Program-made: the position numbers and the translations under genes
In this document: positions 8,801 through 20,700 of the stretch, piece after piece
How the letters are laid out: every line of letters begins with the position of its first letter
Numbering within the stretch: position 1 is the stretch's first letter
The notes under the pieces: generated by a model
What the model saw: only the letters and a program-made list of their open reading frames with translations
Database searches by the model: none
What the model was told of the DNA's origin: nothing
Virus record (IMG/VR): IMGVR_UViG_3300043570_000570
Coordinates: 1-64,000 of that record
DNA: 64,000 nucleotides
Strand: one strand, 5' to 3'
Source: a virus

Positions 8801-11652
8801 TACTCTAGAGTATCAACATCAGTAGTATCTATTAAAGCTTGATTGTAAGCAGCAACAGCTTTATCATAAGCAGTCTTTTTACTGTTGAGCTGTATATCAA
8901 ATAAGTCTTGATTCTCTCTACTTATAGTATAAGTATAAAGTTCTGCGGCAGCCCTACTTTTCTTCCACTCTCTGATATTAGCAGCTATTCTTAAACCTGC
9001 TTCATCTTTTAAGTTTTTATTTTTATCGTAGTCAGACTCAAGTAAGTCTAACTCTTCTTTTAAATCATCTAACTTATCCAGTTGTTCTTCAGAGTTTTCC
9101 TCTGTAAGACTACCCACCTGGATTTTGTTCATCTCTTCAAATATTAAATCTCGTGCTTCTTTTGATTCAGCACTCAACATATTCTGAATTTGATAATAAA
9201 CATCATCAAAAGGCTGCTCTTCAAACTCTAACTGTGTTCTTCTTATTTCAGCTTCTTTAGCTCTGATTAAGTCCTTCAGTGCAGAGTCTTGTACTTTAGT
9301 TTGTTTAAGTTCTCGTAACTCCGACTTTAATTTAGTAATAAGGTTGTTGTAACGAACTTCATCCATCTCACTTAAGAGAACCATAGTTTCTCTCTTAGAG
9401 ATTTTACCATTCCTACTTTCTAAGATTTCTACTTTCTTAAGAAATCTTCCAAAAACATTTTCAAAGTCAAAAGAAGTGTTAACACCTATACCTTTACTGG
9501 TTAAATGGGCTTGCAACTCGTCAGCTATTTTCTTCAACTTAACCTCCATTGCTTGAGCTTTTACGTTAGCTGAATCGAATTGATTAGCAATCATACCCCC
9601 TACAGTGCCTGTAAGAATGTTTCCAGACAATCCTGCAGATTCTAGGAATAAAGAAAAGTTCCCTACATCTTTAATCTGACCTCTAAGGGCTTTTAACAAG
9701 TTAGCTTTAGTTGCTAGTGTAGACATCCTAGCCTCTTCATTCCTGATACGATCTTCAGTAAGTTTGATAAGTCTTTCGTTACCGAGTTTTTGTAAACTTG
9801 CTAATGAAGTTTTAAATCTATCTATATTATCTTGAATTCGTTTTTGAGCGTCTTTTGTTTGAGGCTCAAACTCATCTGCTAATTTAATAGCCAAAGCTTC
9901 TACAGCGTTGTTAAAATAAGCTTTAGAAAGTGAGTCTGAGGTTGATTCTAAGTTAAGAAGTTGTTGACCTAAAACAGTGTTAGCTCCTAAGTCTCCCATT
10001 ACTCTACGATAGTTTTGAGCTAAGTTTGTATATTGTTCTCCTAACTCTTTAGCATGGTAAGCCTGTCTAAACAGTTTGTCTTTTGTAACACTAGGATCAG
10101 AAGACATTTTACTAAGAGAATTTCTTACACTTGCTAGATACTTAGAACTATCATAGAAGAAACTTACCAAAGATTTAAAAGACTCAGTAGCTTCTGCTGC
10201 AGAGATTTCTACAAAAAGATCTTTAGTTCTAAGTACACTACCTACATTTACTCCAAGAATTTCTGCTTGGTCTCTTATCTTATTCCAATCAATTAAGTTT
10301 TCTGTTTGTAAAAGTTCATCTAAACGAGCAAGAAACTCAACTTTGTCTCTTTTCTCATCATCTAAGAACTCGTCCATATCCCTCATCTGTGCATCACTCA
10401 TAGCATAAGGCATAGAGTTTAACTTAGTGTAAAGCACACTTGTATTAATATCTTGTGCAAAGAGTACTTCATTAAAGAAGTTCTCTAGTAGAAGATCTAC
10501 GTTTTCTAGACTATTAAGATTTTTATTTAGGTTTAGTTTCTTACCAAAGAACTTCCAAATTGCATCTACGATTTTAAGAAACCAATTAGGTTCCTCCTTT
10601 TCTAAAAGGTCTCTGAATGCTGGGTTAGTAAAAAACTCTGATACAAACTCGTGAATATCTCTAAATCCATAATAATCTTCTACCTTTTCTTTGGTAGAAT
10701 ACTTTTGTTGATAGTAAGCTAGAATAGGTTTAAGACTATTTACTAATGCTTTATCTGCTTCAGTTGTAGGGTTCTGTAAACTAGAAGCTAGAACTGAGTG
10801 TAAAATCTCGTGTAGAATTACACGTCTAGAATAATCCAGTCCTCTGCTTTTTAAACCAAATACATTTAATTTAATAGTATGAAATTCAGGTACATACTCT
10901 CCCATAGGAATTTCTTCCCTTCCCTCTAAGTCTTTTCCTGTAAAAAAGTCTAAGCCAATATTAGGAATCAAGTCTATGATAGGTAGAAGTTTTTTAATTA
11001 AAAACTTTTCATAATCAGGCGTCTCAGGATCATTAAGAATTTTAATTAAAGTATCATAAACATCAGGCTGTTGAAAGTCTACATACTTCTTTAAGAATTC
11101 TATTCTTGTTTCCTTACCCTTAGTCAAATTTTTGCTAAATACTTCACCTTCGATAAAACTGCCTAAGTAGATTGTGTTTAACTCTGTAAATGGTATTGGA
11201 TATATCTTATACATCCTGTCTAACACAGATGCTTCAGGATTAACAATATCTATACTTATAGAAGAAACTCCTTTTTGTTTAACGTAGTTAGCTACTTCAA
11301 GCAAAGTAGTTAGGTTGATTGCAGTATCTATTCTTACTTGAACATCTTCAAACAAGTCTTGTGCTCCTCTAAGATACTCTACTTGCTCAGGAGTTAAAGA
11401 ATCAATGCCTAAGTTGTTAAGCAAGTTGTCTGAGTCTATTTCTACAAAATTTCCAAACCTACCCTTATCCTTGTTTAAAGGTTTAGGCCAAGTATTATTT
11501 CCATCTTTCTTAGAATACAGACTTCCTTGTTTAACTAAGTCTATAGCTTGTTCATTACTGTATCCTACTTGGGATAAAGTATAAGCAAGTACAGAAGTTT
11601 GATTCATCCCTGTTACAGGATTAGTATATTTTATGACGCAGCCTTTAGACAT
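5854..11652 (-). CDS. Giant virion protein with zincin motif (cargo, RNAP-associated)
   Basis: This 1932-residue protein starts MSKGCVIKYTNPVTG, followed by a short helical bundle. A zincin metalloprotease signature, HEILH, lies at 281-285 in the context RRVILHEILHSVLASS. Long charged coiled-coil segments span roughly residues 440-1060. About residues 1350-1700 contain mixed alpha domains and a strongly hydrophobic helix near 1680-1700 (LALAVIMAVSAILNSI), followed by an acidic patch. The C-terminus is again coiled coil. In crAss-like phages the large genes beside the polymerase encode capsid cargo that is injected with the genome. Peptide cleavage or cell-wall passage is plausible for the zincin domain but not shown. 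It has a -7-like element of its own at 11692-11699. Confidence 0.7.
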   Translation of the reverse strand: MSKGCVIKYTNPVTGMNQTSVLAYTLSQVGYSNEQAIDLVKQGSLYSKKDGNNTWPKPLNKDKGRFGNFVEIDSDNLLNNLGIDSLTPEQVEYLRGAQDLFEDVQVRIDTAINLTTLLEVANYVKQKGVSSISIDIVNPEASVLDRMYKIYPIPFTELNTIYLGSFIEGEVFSKNLTKGKETRIEFLKKYVDFQQPDVYDTLIKILNDPETPDYEKFLIKKLLPIIDLIPNIGLDFFTGKDLEGREEIPMGEYVPEFHTIKLNVFGLKSRGLDYSRRVILHEILHSVLASSLQNPTTEADKALVNSLKPILAYYQQKYSTKEKVEDYYGFRDIHEFVSEFFTNPAFRDLLEKEEPNWFLKIVDAIWKFFGKKLNLNKNLNSLENVDLLLENFFNEVLFAQDINTSVLYTKLNSMPYAMSDAQMRDMDEFLDDEKRDKVEFLARLDELLQTENLIDWNKIRDQAEILGVNVGSVLRTKDLFVEISAAEATESFKSLVSFFYDSSKYLASVRNSLSKMSSDPSVTKDKLFRQAYHAKELGEQYTNLAQNYRRVMGDLGANTVLGQQLLNLESTSDSLSKAYFNNAVEALAIKLADEFEPQTKDAQKRIQDNIDRFKTSLASLQKLGNERLIKLTEDRIRNEEARMSTLATKANLLKALRGQIKDVGNFSLFLESAGLSGNILTGTVGGMIANQFDSANVKAQAMEVKLKKIADELQAHLTSKGIGVNTSFDFENVFGRFLKKVEILESRNGKISKRETMVLLSEMDEVRYNNLITKLKSELRELKQTKVQDSALKDLIRAKEAEIRRTQLEFEEQPFDDVYYQIQNMLSAESKEARDLIFEEMNKIQVGSLTEENSEEQLDKLDDLKEELDLLESDYDKNKNLKDEAGLRIAANIREWKKSRAAAELYTYTISRENQDLFDIQLNSKKTAYDKAVAAYNQALIDTTDVDTLEYKKQTIEYYKKQFDLWKANNCVRKISPDFYKQRKEIVDAITIIQSRYPAPSGVRRMDEVWNDIFGVLKGYKNSDNFYEGSKIASPNPDGTPSNLAGLVREYEEEIEKIKTAYKTDVDMSKEDADNLKDLFSSFGDIQEKVYTPDYVREYTSKLNLIKTSLIATNSLRYQDQADDALLEVDATKELRKTDWYKQNHKKVNVWDENNQMWTLSDEPLYFWMSTEPTDKNLITDTSPSFRWNTIAVNPKYVRADIKNVKYSKRVPLRTDKTEYRNKEYDKLDAKEKEILKKITDVYLDLQKGTPMNLKKGLELPSVLMDPAEKALKNTNMGTLKSKIGATFQGIWDKATFEDDEETARSQEGGSIIQKVSKKLYLKYNKPIPADKMSINILNSIAMYGADLIRFKEAYEVMPYIYGMQDVLKESLPGTKIEKMINNLFERKLQGKSRKFLVNNKAGRMVEKVLDMALSANSPIVLAYRLPSSVKNFMAGSANVFIQAGIYGLSRKEIFKAMGRNAVHIADLFQSEVEDGRDSEYISRMRYFNVMPEDQLSETGRKLFISKLGKYRKYNPFNFLGFFRTFGEFEMRSAVAEALSQQFLIPLTDKPEGVPLFEAYDFKDGILVPKDTIVDQEGFQKIEQYYRGKLNHVNAAIQGAYGSMDKGEYSRYTLGRIIGNMKGWVAYQGMRRFKVGRTINPRSGEEFQGFYVTVVQALKLLYQSNFSLPATRNLMTPAERREAEGAAIDMLALAVIMAVSAILNSIRYDDEDEEDMYVVYFLLYNLLMIEDELNSLNPVFSPLSIYYSRFQNNVDGQNFAQYYLNRNVLLPFSGATDAVKLTIEMLNPFDDANPFDEYVPRSRSGKISNPKRYPPDPTLKGDMEISARIQKLFGLNASINYFLNPEYLFRKYEKYNPKWYISSLDADLKSEKRSVNSIGKQIKSIERQLDYVEDLDTKQNLLEKIESLQNERSESKERTSSLVDIYSETGRK
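10798..10812 (-). other. HEILH zinc-protease motif
   Basis: These codons encode His281-Glu-Ile-Leu-His285 of the 1932-residue virion protein. The motif is flanked by hydrophobic residues on both sides (VIL before, SVL after), as expected for the active-site helix of HExxH metallopeptidases. The third zinc ligand is not assigned. Confidence 0.65.
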
Positions 11653-11691
11653 CTTGTTTGTTTAAATTTAAATTGTTTACTTATTTACTTA

Positions 11692-11721
11692 CAAATATAA
11701 TTGGTTTTTTAATCTTCCCTA
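11692..11721 (-). promoter_or_regulatory. Possible promoter, strong -7, weak -33
   Basis: The minus strand carries TATATTTG at 11692-11699, 40 bases upstream of the 1932-residue gene. At the expected 19-base spacing the -33 triplet is TAG (11719-11721), not TTG. The -7 element equals that of the better promoters elsewhere in the window. Confidence 0.45.
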
Positions 11722-14700
11722 CACTTAGTTACCTCAAACTCAGTGTTTTCTAAACTGTCCATGTCTGCAGGAATCATAGCAACTGTGGGAACCGTAAGCT
11801 CAAGATTAACTGCTTGTGGTGTCTGTAAACCATAAAGTACTGGAGTATTGTAGTTATAATTACTTAAATCTACTTTATAACCCCCAGGTTCCCCGTTTAA
11901 TCCCTCAACTTTGTTTTCCCATACAAGTTTAACTCCACTTACTTGAGTCATTGCATTATAAATAGCACCTGTTTCAATAGGTTTACTATTACTAATATTC
12001 ATAATAGTATTAACTACTCTATCTAGATTTTGTTTAGACTCTTTTTTATAGTCATTAAGTTTTTTAATAGCTTGTTCTAATTCTTTATCAGATAATTTTT
12101 TAATATCTTCTCCTGAATTAATACCTTCCTCACTGCTATCTAATATACCTATGTTTAAAGCAGCTTCATATTTTATCTCTTTAGCTCTTCGTTCAGTAGC
12201 TTGTTGGTATGCTTTTTCGTATTCTTGCTTTGAAATTAGAGTCCTTATAGATCCCTCTAATTTCTCGTATTTTCCAGAAACAGTACCTACATTGTCTACT
12301 TTTATTTTTTTAATAATAGGACTTATTTGTGTTTCATTAGTTTCTGTAATAATTCCATCTTGTTCTAATATCAACCCATTATTACCCTTAGTTACTTTTC
12401 CTATTAATAGGTCATTGTGGTATAATCCTTTGGTGTTTTTATCAAGTTCTTTAACTGATATATCATATTCCTCAGATAATAACTTCCTTTCTCCTTGATA
12501 CTGTTTAAAAATTACTTCATTAAATATAAACTCATTTTTATTCACAATATTAACCTCATCTTTACCTGCATATATTAAAGCAGTTCTGTCATTATTTTGT
12601 GTAAGTTTGGTAATTTCAAACCCACTAAAGTACATAGGAAAATCTTTTCCATACTGATTAATGTGTTTTTGAATAAGATGATGGACTAAGGGAGTAAAGT
12701 AATTCATCTCTACCTCCAGAGTCTGTTTTACTTCTTCCTCTACTTTTCCATAATCTTTCTCTAATTCTTCTTTTTTATCCAGTGCTTTTTGTTTTAATGC
12801 AGTGAAAGTATTTTGTTGTTCTGTAAATAATAAAAAACTAGTATCTATATCAAGTAATGAGGGATTAACCTGTTTTACGTAATCTAAAAACTCTTCAGAA
12901 GACCACCTAAACATCCCCATGTAACCAGTTTGACCTAGAAGCATTTCATCAAAACTAGGACTTTTTAATAGTCGTGCAACTACTTTTTTCTCTGTTGACT
13001 GATCGCCTGCAAAACTAAATTGATATTCTCCTAAATTTCCGTTAATAGTCTGCTCTAAGTACTGTATGATAGACTTAGCTTTTTTAGCTTCTGCGTTTTG
13101 CCCAGAGTTTAAGTCTTTTTGAGATTGCTCTTTAACAGACTGAACCAATAGATTTTGATTATATTTAAAATTCTCAATCAATGTGTTGAACTGATTAGCA
13201 GTTATTTTAGATAAACTTAAATTAAACTCATAAGCTGTAGTAGCATTTCTGGCCATACTATAAATTCGCTTAGTATCATTTATTGCTTTAGAAAGATATT
13301 TATCCATTTGTATTTCGGAAAACGCTAATAGAGAATCCACACTCTCGTTTAACTTCTCCTCATTTGTGCCCCTTAGGTGTCTTTGGTTTCTAGACAAACG
13401 TTTAGCAGGAACCGATAAAGCGATTAAAGGAGCGTTATCCCCATAGAGTTTTCTAAACCTCTCATTTATCCCTTCTCTCAAAGCAATAGTTCTAGATTTA
13501 AATATTTCTTTTTTCTCTGCTACAGTGAGGGCGTTATATTCCCACTCAGCAGTTTCTATAGGTTGATTTAACTCCCTTAATATAAGTCTCAATTCCGCTA
13601 ACTCACTCTCAGTGAGTAAAGATCTTATACCTCCTCTTTTCTTAAATTCTGCAAATTTTCTTTTAGCAGTGTAAGTTCCATCGACTAATTTTTGGGCTTT
13701 TTCAGGCCTAGTATATACACTATCATCTGATTTATAAAGTTCTATAGATTCAGCAATCCTTTGTTTAAAGGTAGCTAAAGCTTGACCCCCATCTATTCGC
13801 ATTTCTTTCAAACTATCTAATAAAGTATTTAAGGATTTATAAGTTGAAAATTCTCCACTAAAATGTGTTACGACACGTGAGTTTGGAGACTCTATTTGTG
13901 CAATATTAGCAAGCAACGTTTTGTTAAGATCCTGCAAATACCTGCCCAAAGAAGTTTCTACGTTTACTTTTTCCGATTTATATTCTCTAAGAAACTCTAT
14001 ATTATCGTTTTGTATTTCGTGCAAAAGTACTCGGTCTTTCCATTTATTTTTACCTGTATAAAAATAAGTAAGATTACCCCACGCAGAAGGAGACTTATTA
14101 AAGTGTCCTGATTTCAAATGATACTTGTCATTAAATCTTAACGACACTTTGTTATGGTATACGTCTGGGTTTTGTTTAGTTAGCCCTAATATAGTAGCTA
14201 TTCTCTGCCTTTCTGCAAAGGGAAGAGCTTGAATTTCTGCTTCTGTCATATTAGCTAACTCAAAATCTTCGTCCGAAGATCTATCTTTTACATTTGTAAA
14301 AGTTTGATCTACCCTATAGGATAAATAAGTACTTTCGTCAGCAAACCCTAATAGATAGTGAAAATTTAACCACTCATGTACTTGCTGTACAAAATCTTCT
14401 GCGGTTATAGATTTTAAATTAGGATTTTCTGATTTAATCATTTTCCTAATCCCGTCAAGAATAGAAAGTTCTTGTTTTTTAGCACCATCTAACTTAATGG
14501 TTTCAGAGAGTACAATAGGATTTTTTTTGTATTTTTGCAATAAATCAGGTAATACTTTTAATGTAGGAGCTATATTAGTGTAACCATTAGTTCGGACTAA
14601 CTGTTCTTTCTCTTCATCCGATAATTTTTTTGTTATTTTTTCTAACTCTTGAGAAACATTCCACGGTTCTAGTGTATATAAATTGTCAGAATCGACTATA

Positions 14701-17700
14701 TTAAAATACTTTCTAAGAGTTTTTGGCAAAAACTTTGATTTTTTTCTAAACGATTTATTTAAAAGTCTATCAAAAAATTGTTCGTTGTCTCGTACTTCTT
14801 GAATAATTGCTTTTTGTCTTTGATTATGTTCTGGAACATTAGTAGATACCCAATTATCAAGTTCTTGCTGAGTAGAAAAGTAAGGGGAATTGTCACCATA
14901 CTTTTGTTTATAATCAGAATTTCTAAAAACAAAACCATACTTAAAAACAATAGTATTATCCTCAACGATGAGAAGATTATCAGCTGCAATCCCTATATCA
15001 TCAATCAAAGTATAATCAACAGGGGCAACAGATTGATTAGTTAGTACATCAGCAAAATTTACTATATTATTTAACTTACTATACTCTGCCCACGTCATTA
15101 AATCAGACATATCAGATGAAAGTATCTTCATTGCTGCTACCTCAAAAGGATCAATAGTAGTATTCTTAAAGTTTTTAATTACACTGTTAACCCAATCTAA
15201 AAACTTTTTAAAGAAAGAGTAGTCTGAAGTATTAGCGTTTTTGTTTTCTATTCTTTTAATAGATTCTGCAATAAGTTGACCTATTGATTCTTCTGTAAGA
15301 TCCTCAGGTTTAGAAACTAGTTTACCATATTCTGTTTGATATAACTTATTATTTTTTAAAGCTACTTGATGTGACTCCCACAAAGCTTTTTTAAGCGGAG
15401 AATTAGTTTCTAATAATCTGTACCAAAAGTGAGCAGCTTCTTCTGGAAGTTTATTCCAGGCTTCAGGTCTTTTACTTAAGTCGTCTATAATATCCACAGT
15501 ACCTTCTATAAAGTTAGCGGCCGCTATAGCTCCTTCTACAACAGATCCTTCCTGAGATAAAAATTCAGAAACTAATCTTTGTTCTACTCCTACATTTTCA
15601 AGAAACTGGGCTACTACGTTTAAAGTATTCACATGAAACTCTAACTGTCCCTGATTTTGAAGATCTATTCCAAATAAGATATCGTTATTCTGTGTAGTAG
15701 TAGATGGTTGAGTAGATACAGGTATATCTCCTGTATTATCAATACCTATTTCAGCAAGTTTTATATTAAGATAATTCCATATTTTAGGAGCACTATCTTT
15801 CATATTAGAAATAGCACCTTTACCAAAAGGCATTTCTGCACCAAACTTAATACCATTATAGTTCTTAGATGCCTGTTTAATAGTTTCTATTTCATCATCA
15901 ATAATTTTCTTGTATTCATTAAACTGGTCATCTGTCCATTGAGTTCTCTTATCATCTACCATTGTAGTAATAGGATAAACATTTTTAAGACCTCTTGCTA
16001 CAGCTTGTGTTTTACTTGCATATTTTTTATCTGCACCATATTTTTTAGCATACCAACTGTTAGGATCAATAACTCCTGAGCCTGATGTTCTACCAGCATT
16101 ATCTGTAAATAAATACATATACTCTGTATCTTTTTCAGCTGATTCTCTAGTAAATCTTTGTGATTCATTTAGAGGAATTACTTCAACACTAGTAGATGGT
16201 TGAGTAGTAGCTGCAAGTGTCTTAACTTGTTTTTGTTTAGTTCTTTCAGCTATAATAGATGCCTCATCAAAACTATCAAATTCAGGTTCAGAAGCATCAT
16301 TAGAAGATTCCTGTGCATAGGTCTTAGCTTTAGCTAAGTTATCCCCATTTGTAATTTTAGATTCTTTTACGGGCTCTTTTGTAAAGTCTGGGAAAGTTTT
16401 CATTTTACTTGTTACCACAACTTCATTTAATTTACCAGGCCAATAAATAGCAGAGTGAATATCAGTAGTTTTTTGTAAAAAGTTACCTAAAAACTCTGAA
16501 GTTTCAGGGTTGTCTATAGACTCTTTAATCTTCTTAAGAACAATAGAAAGTTCAATCATAATATCCGTTTGAGCTTCCATAGGAATAAAGTTATGGATAG
16601 AACGATACTTGATGTTAGATCCTTGACTTAATAAAACAGTGTTAGCTAAGTCACTAAAGAACCCTCTTACTTCGGGGTTAGGATGGTTAAGTCCATCAGA
16701 GAAATCTTTTTGTCCTGCATTTACCGTATCTACATCCTTCTCGTTAGTCAACATACCTGGATAGAACATAGTTGTGCCATCTACCATGATAGAAGTAAAG
16801 TTATTTAAGATAATATTATTATTAGCAAAGGTTCTTAGTTTAGAATCTTCTGTATTGTTAAAGATAGTATCAAACCTAGATCGCAAGTTGTTCTTAGCTG
16901 TAGTGTCTAGTAATCCTGAATCAGGACCATATTTAGCATACCAAGGCTTAAGTTCAGGAGTATTCTGGAAGAAAGACAACATCATAGAATTCATGAGTTG
17001 GTTAAAGTTTTTAACTGTTTTATCCCTTCCCCAATACTTACCATAGTAGTTCTTTACCATATGTAAATGTTGTTTAACTATGTCTAAAGAGAAAAAGTCC
17101 CATACTTGATCTACTACAGACTGGTTAGCTTCTAGAATGTTAAAAGGAGAAACAACACTGTTTTCAAGAATCTTATTAATTCCTTCAGGATTAAAATTGT
17201 CTGAAGCTTCTATAATACCTTGAGCAGTAGAATAAAACTCTGTATTAATACGATAATTTGCTGTATTAAAGTCGATGTTAGTTGTTAACTCCAGTAACAT
17301 TTGATTCTGGGTTTGAACTATATAGTATTGAGCAATAAAAGCCAACTGTGCTTTAAGAGCCTTTGTTCCTTCCTTTGTATTTCTGTTTGCCTTAATTTTA
17401 TCATAAGGACTTCTGTATACGTTAGGGTTAGGGGGGTAGTTAGTTTTGTTAAAATTTTCTGCTGATAATGCTTCTACAATACTTGGAGTACTCATTACTT
17501 TTTCTATAGTACGACTCTCATCTATCTTTCCATTTACATACACAGGCTTTTCGTTTAAGAAGTTCATAGCAGGAATAATATAGTCTTTAAACAAATCAGC
17601 AGGTTTCTGTCCTAATGCTTTACCTACCTTAGTAATCTTACTAGATCTAATGTAGTGTTGTACAATAGGTTGGTTCACTAAAAGAATAGCTTCTTCTACA

Positions 17701-20700
17701 GGAGTACCATTAATTACCATTTGAAGAATCAAGGGGGTTCTTTCCCTATCTGCGTTAAAGAAGTTAATCCAGTCTTCCTTCTCGATATCTACGTGCCCGT
17801 TAATAAACTCGTTGATTACGTCAGAAATTAAATTAATTCCATCAGCATCATACAAACCTCCCAACTCAATCTCTTTAGTGTTTTTATTTTTATTGGCTTT
17901 AAGTAAGTAGAATTTATTTAAATCAATAATTTCTGGATTGCTCTTAAATCGTAATCCAGTTTGTTGGTAAAGTTTATGTAAAGCGTTTACTTTAGCATCT
18001 ACTCCCAAAGATTTTTTACCTAAGTTGTTCTCAGTAAAGATTCTAACTGAGGTTTCAATTAAGAACATAGCACTAGAAGAAATACGACTAGATTTACCTT
18101 TCATCTTTTGATACTCTTCAGCAATAGCTGGCAAGATTATGTTAGTGTTTGGTTTTGTAAACTCTGTAAAGATACTAGGCTCCGACAATATAGAAGATAT
18201 TACAGAAATCATATTGTTAGAAGCAGATCCTTTAATTGCTTTCTCTGAAATGTCTTTCATATCAGCAAGTACTTCATTGACAGCAACTAAATTTTGTAAC
18301 ATTTCTACTACGTTAGGATCTTGACTACGAAGGGTTTTAAATCTCTCAATAGCAATACTAAGCTTCATGTTTAACGGACCAATGTTTTCTTTAAATTCTG
18401 TAATTGTATCTGTATCTCCAGACTTCTTAGCTTCTTTTAGATTGTCTATAAACTTCTTAAGAGTTTCAATTTCTTTAGATACTAAGCCAGCCTCTTTAAA
18501 GTCAGCAGAGGCAAACAAGCTTTGTAAGCTGTTTGCTTTAACAGCTAAGAATTCATTCTTTGCTAAGATATTATCTATGATTTGTGCTCTAAACTCAGGA
18601 TCATTTAGTCTAGGATTAGATACTAAGTTTCCATTGTCATCCAACTCTGGCTCATACATAAACAATTTATCTATGTCAAAATCCGATCCAGACTTAGTTA
18701 TAATAGAAGGAGGAACTACCATTACAGGGCCCCCTACATTAGATAAGAACCTACGTACTCTAAAATACTCCATAGAGTTTAATCCTTGTACAGGAATACG
18801 TACTCCTACTATAGTAATTTTAGCAGAGTGTTCTGTTACCCAAGCATCATCTTCTAAAGCCTGGTTAAGTCTATCTAAAGTTGCAATACGTTCTCCGTTC
18901 CAAGTAAGATTAAGTAAAGGAGAATGTTTCTTAGGATTAAAAGGAATTAAAACATCTGCAGGTTGTACTACTCCATTTTCAACACGATAGTCTCTTAAAC
19001 CACTTACGTTAAATCCACTTGCTATAGTTTTAAGTTGAGCAGTAGTAGGTTTCTTCATCCTAGTTCCTAATTTATTAAACCCTGTAGAAGCTAATTGAAT
19101 ATACGCTTCACCGAACAACTTAGGTCTTAATACACGTTTAGATAGTGCACTAGAAATAATCTGATCTATTAAAGAACGTTGTACACCTGCATCTAAAGAA
19201 AATACAAAAGAATTGGTAAGAGTAGGTCTTAAGAAAGAGTATACCGAAGTAGGAACATCCTTCTTATCAAATTCATTTTCTAACCAAATGGTAAAATCCA
19301 TAGTATTAATAGCAGTTATATTTCCGTTATCATCTACAGTTGCTCCAATTTGAGAATAGATTTTTGCTTTTTCTACGTCTACAATAACTTGTACGTTTTC
19401 AATAAAAGCATTTTGAAGAGCGTTAATCTTATCTTTTAAGTGAGCATACTGAGGATTCATTTCTCCTGCTACATAAAAGTTAGAAAAAATAAGTTTAACC
19501 ATCTGAGTAGAAAGGGTAACTTCGTTCTTAGTCTTAGGAGCTATGTACTGCTGTCTACGCAATCCATCAATAGGAAGTCTAAATACAGCTTCAGGATCTA
19601 CTTTAGTAAGTTTTAATTCGCCATTCTCTCCCTCTACGTACGTAGAAACCCCCTTTACATTTTTCTTTTCATAGTAAGAAAGTTCTTTTGTAGGAGTAGA
19701 CATTTTATTACCACTAGAAAAGGTCGCTAAATCAACTCCCTTGTCTAAGTAATCCAGCATTAAACCTTCTAAGTCAGTATCAAACACCATAGAAGGACTC
19801 AAAGGAAATACAGAGTACTTACCTAGTACATTGTATTTTGTGTAATCTGTAGGAGATCCATAGTATCCTAACTTTAAAGAAGTTAAAATACCTAGATTAC
19901 TCTTTTCAATTAAATTATATACTTTGGCTTTGTCTGCATCAGACTTAGACTCTCTGTAAGTTTTAATTGCTTTAAATACTTCTAACTCATGTTTGTATGC
20001 TTTCTCTAGTTGAGGAGGCCATTCTCCTACAGAGTTAAGATAGAAACGAATAAAATCTAAACTAGCATAAGCTTGAGCATTTGCTTCTTCGTCCTGTGCA
20101 AAAACAGCATTGACGTTGTTATCAATCTTTTTAGTTTCTCTAGCTACTTCCCCAGGAGTAAGAGGACCTTTAACAGAAACTAATGCACTTATATAATTTT
20201 CTCTCATGCTCTCTCTGATACTATCTCTTGTACTTTCGTCTAGATACTCAAATGTTTTTACATCTTCGTACTGTACATAGTTAAGATTATTATCATAAGC
20301 TCTTGCTTTTCCTTTACCTCTTTGAAGTTCTTCTAATCCTCTAGACAAAACACCGTTAGAACTATTGTTCCAAGAGTTAATATCTTGATTATCCAAACGA
20401 GGTTGTTTTCCTGGAGAAATAGCAGCACCTAGACGCTTAAATACCTCTCTCCATTCTCCGTTTTTAATCTTAAAGTTAGAAGGATCACCTATAAGCAAGT
20501 GCAGTAACTCTACCTGGTGAGCATAGTAGTTAGTAGCAAAGTGCATTAAAGTAGAGTTTATCTCCTCATCAGTGTATTCAGAGCCATCGTTCTTTGGGTA
20601 TAGTCTATTAAACTGTTTGGCCAAGTCTTTGTTTTCTCCCTTGCTTAGGATTTCTATAAAAGAAGTTCTTAGACTCTGAACAGAATCTGTAAAGTAATCT

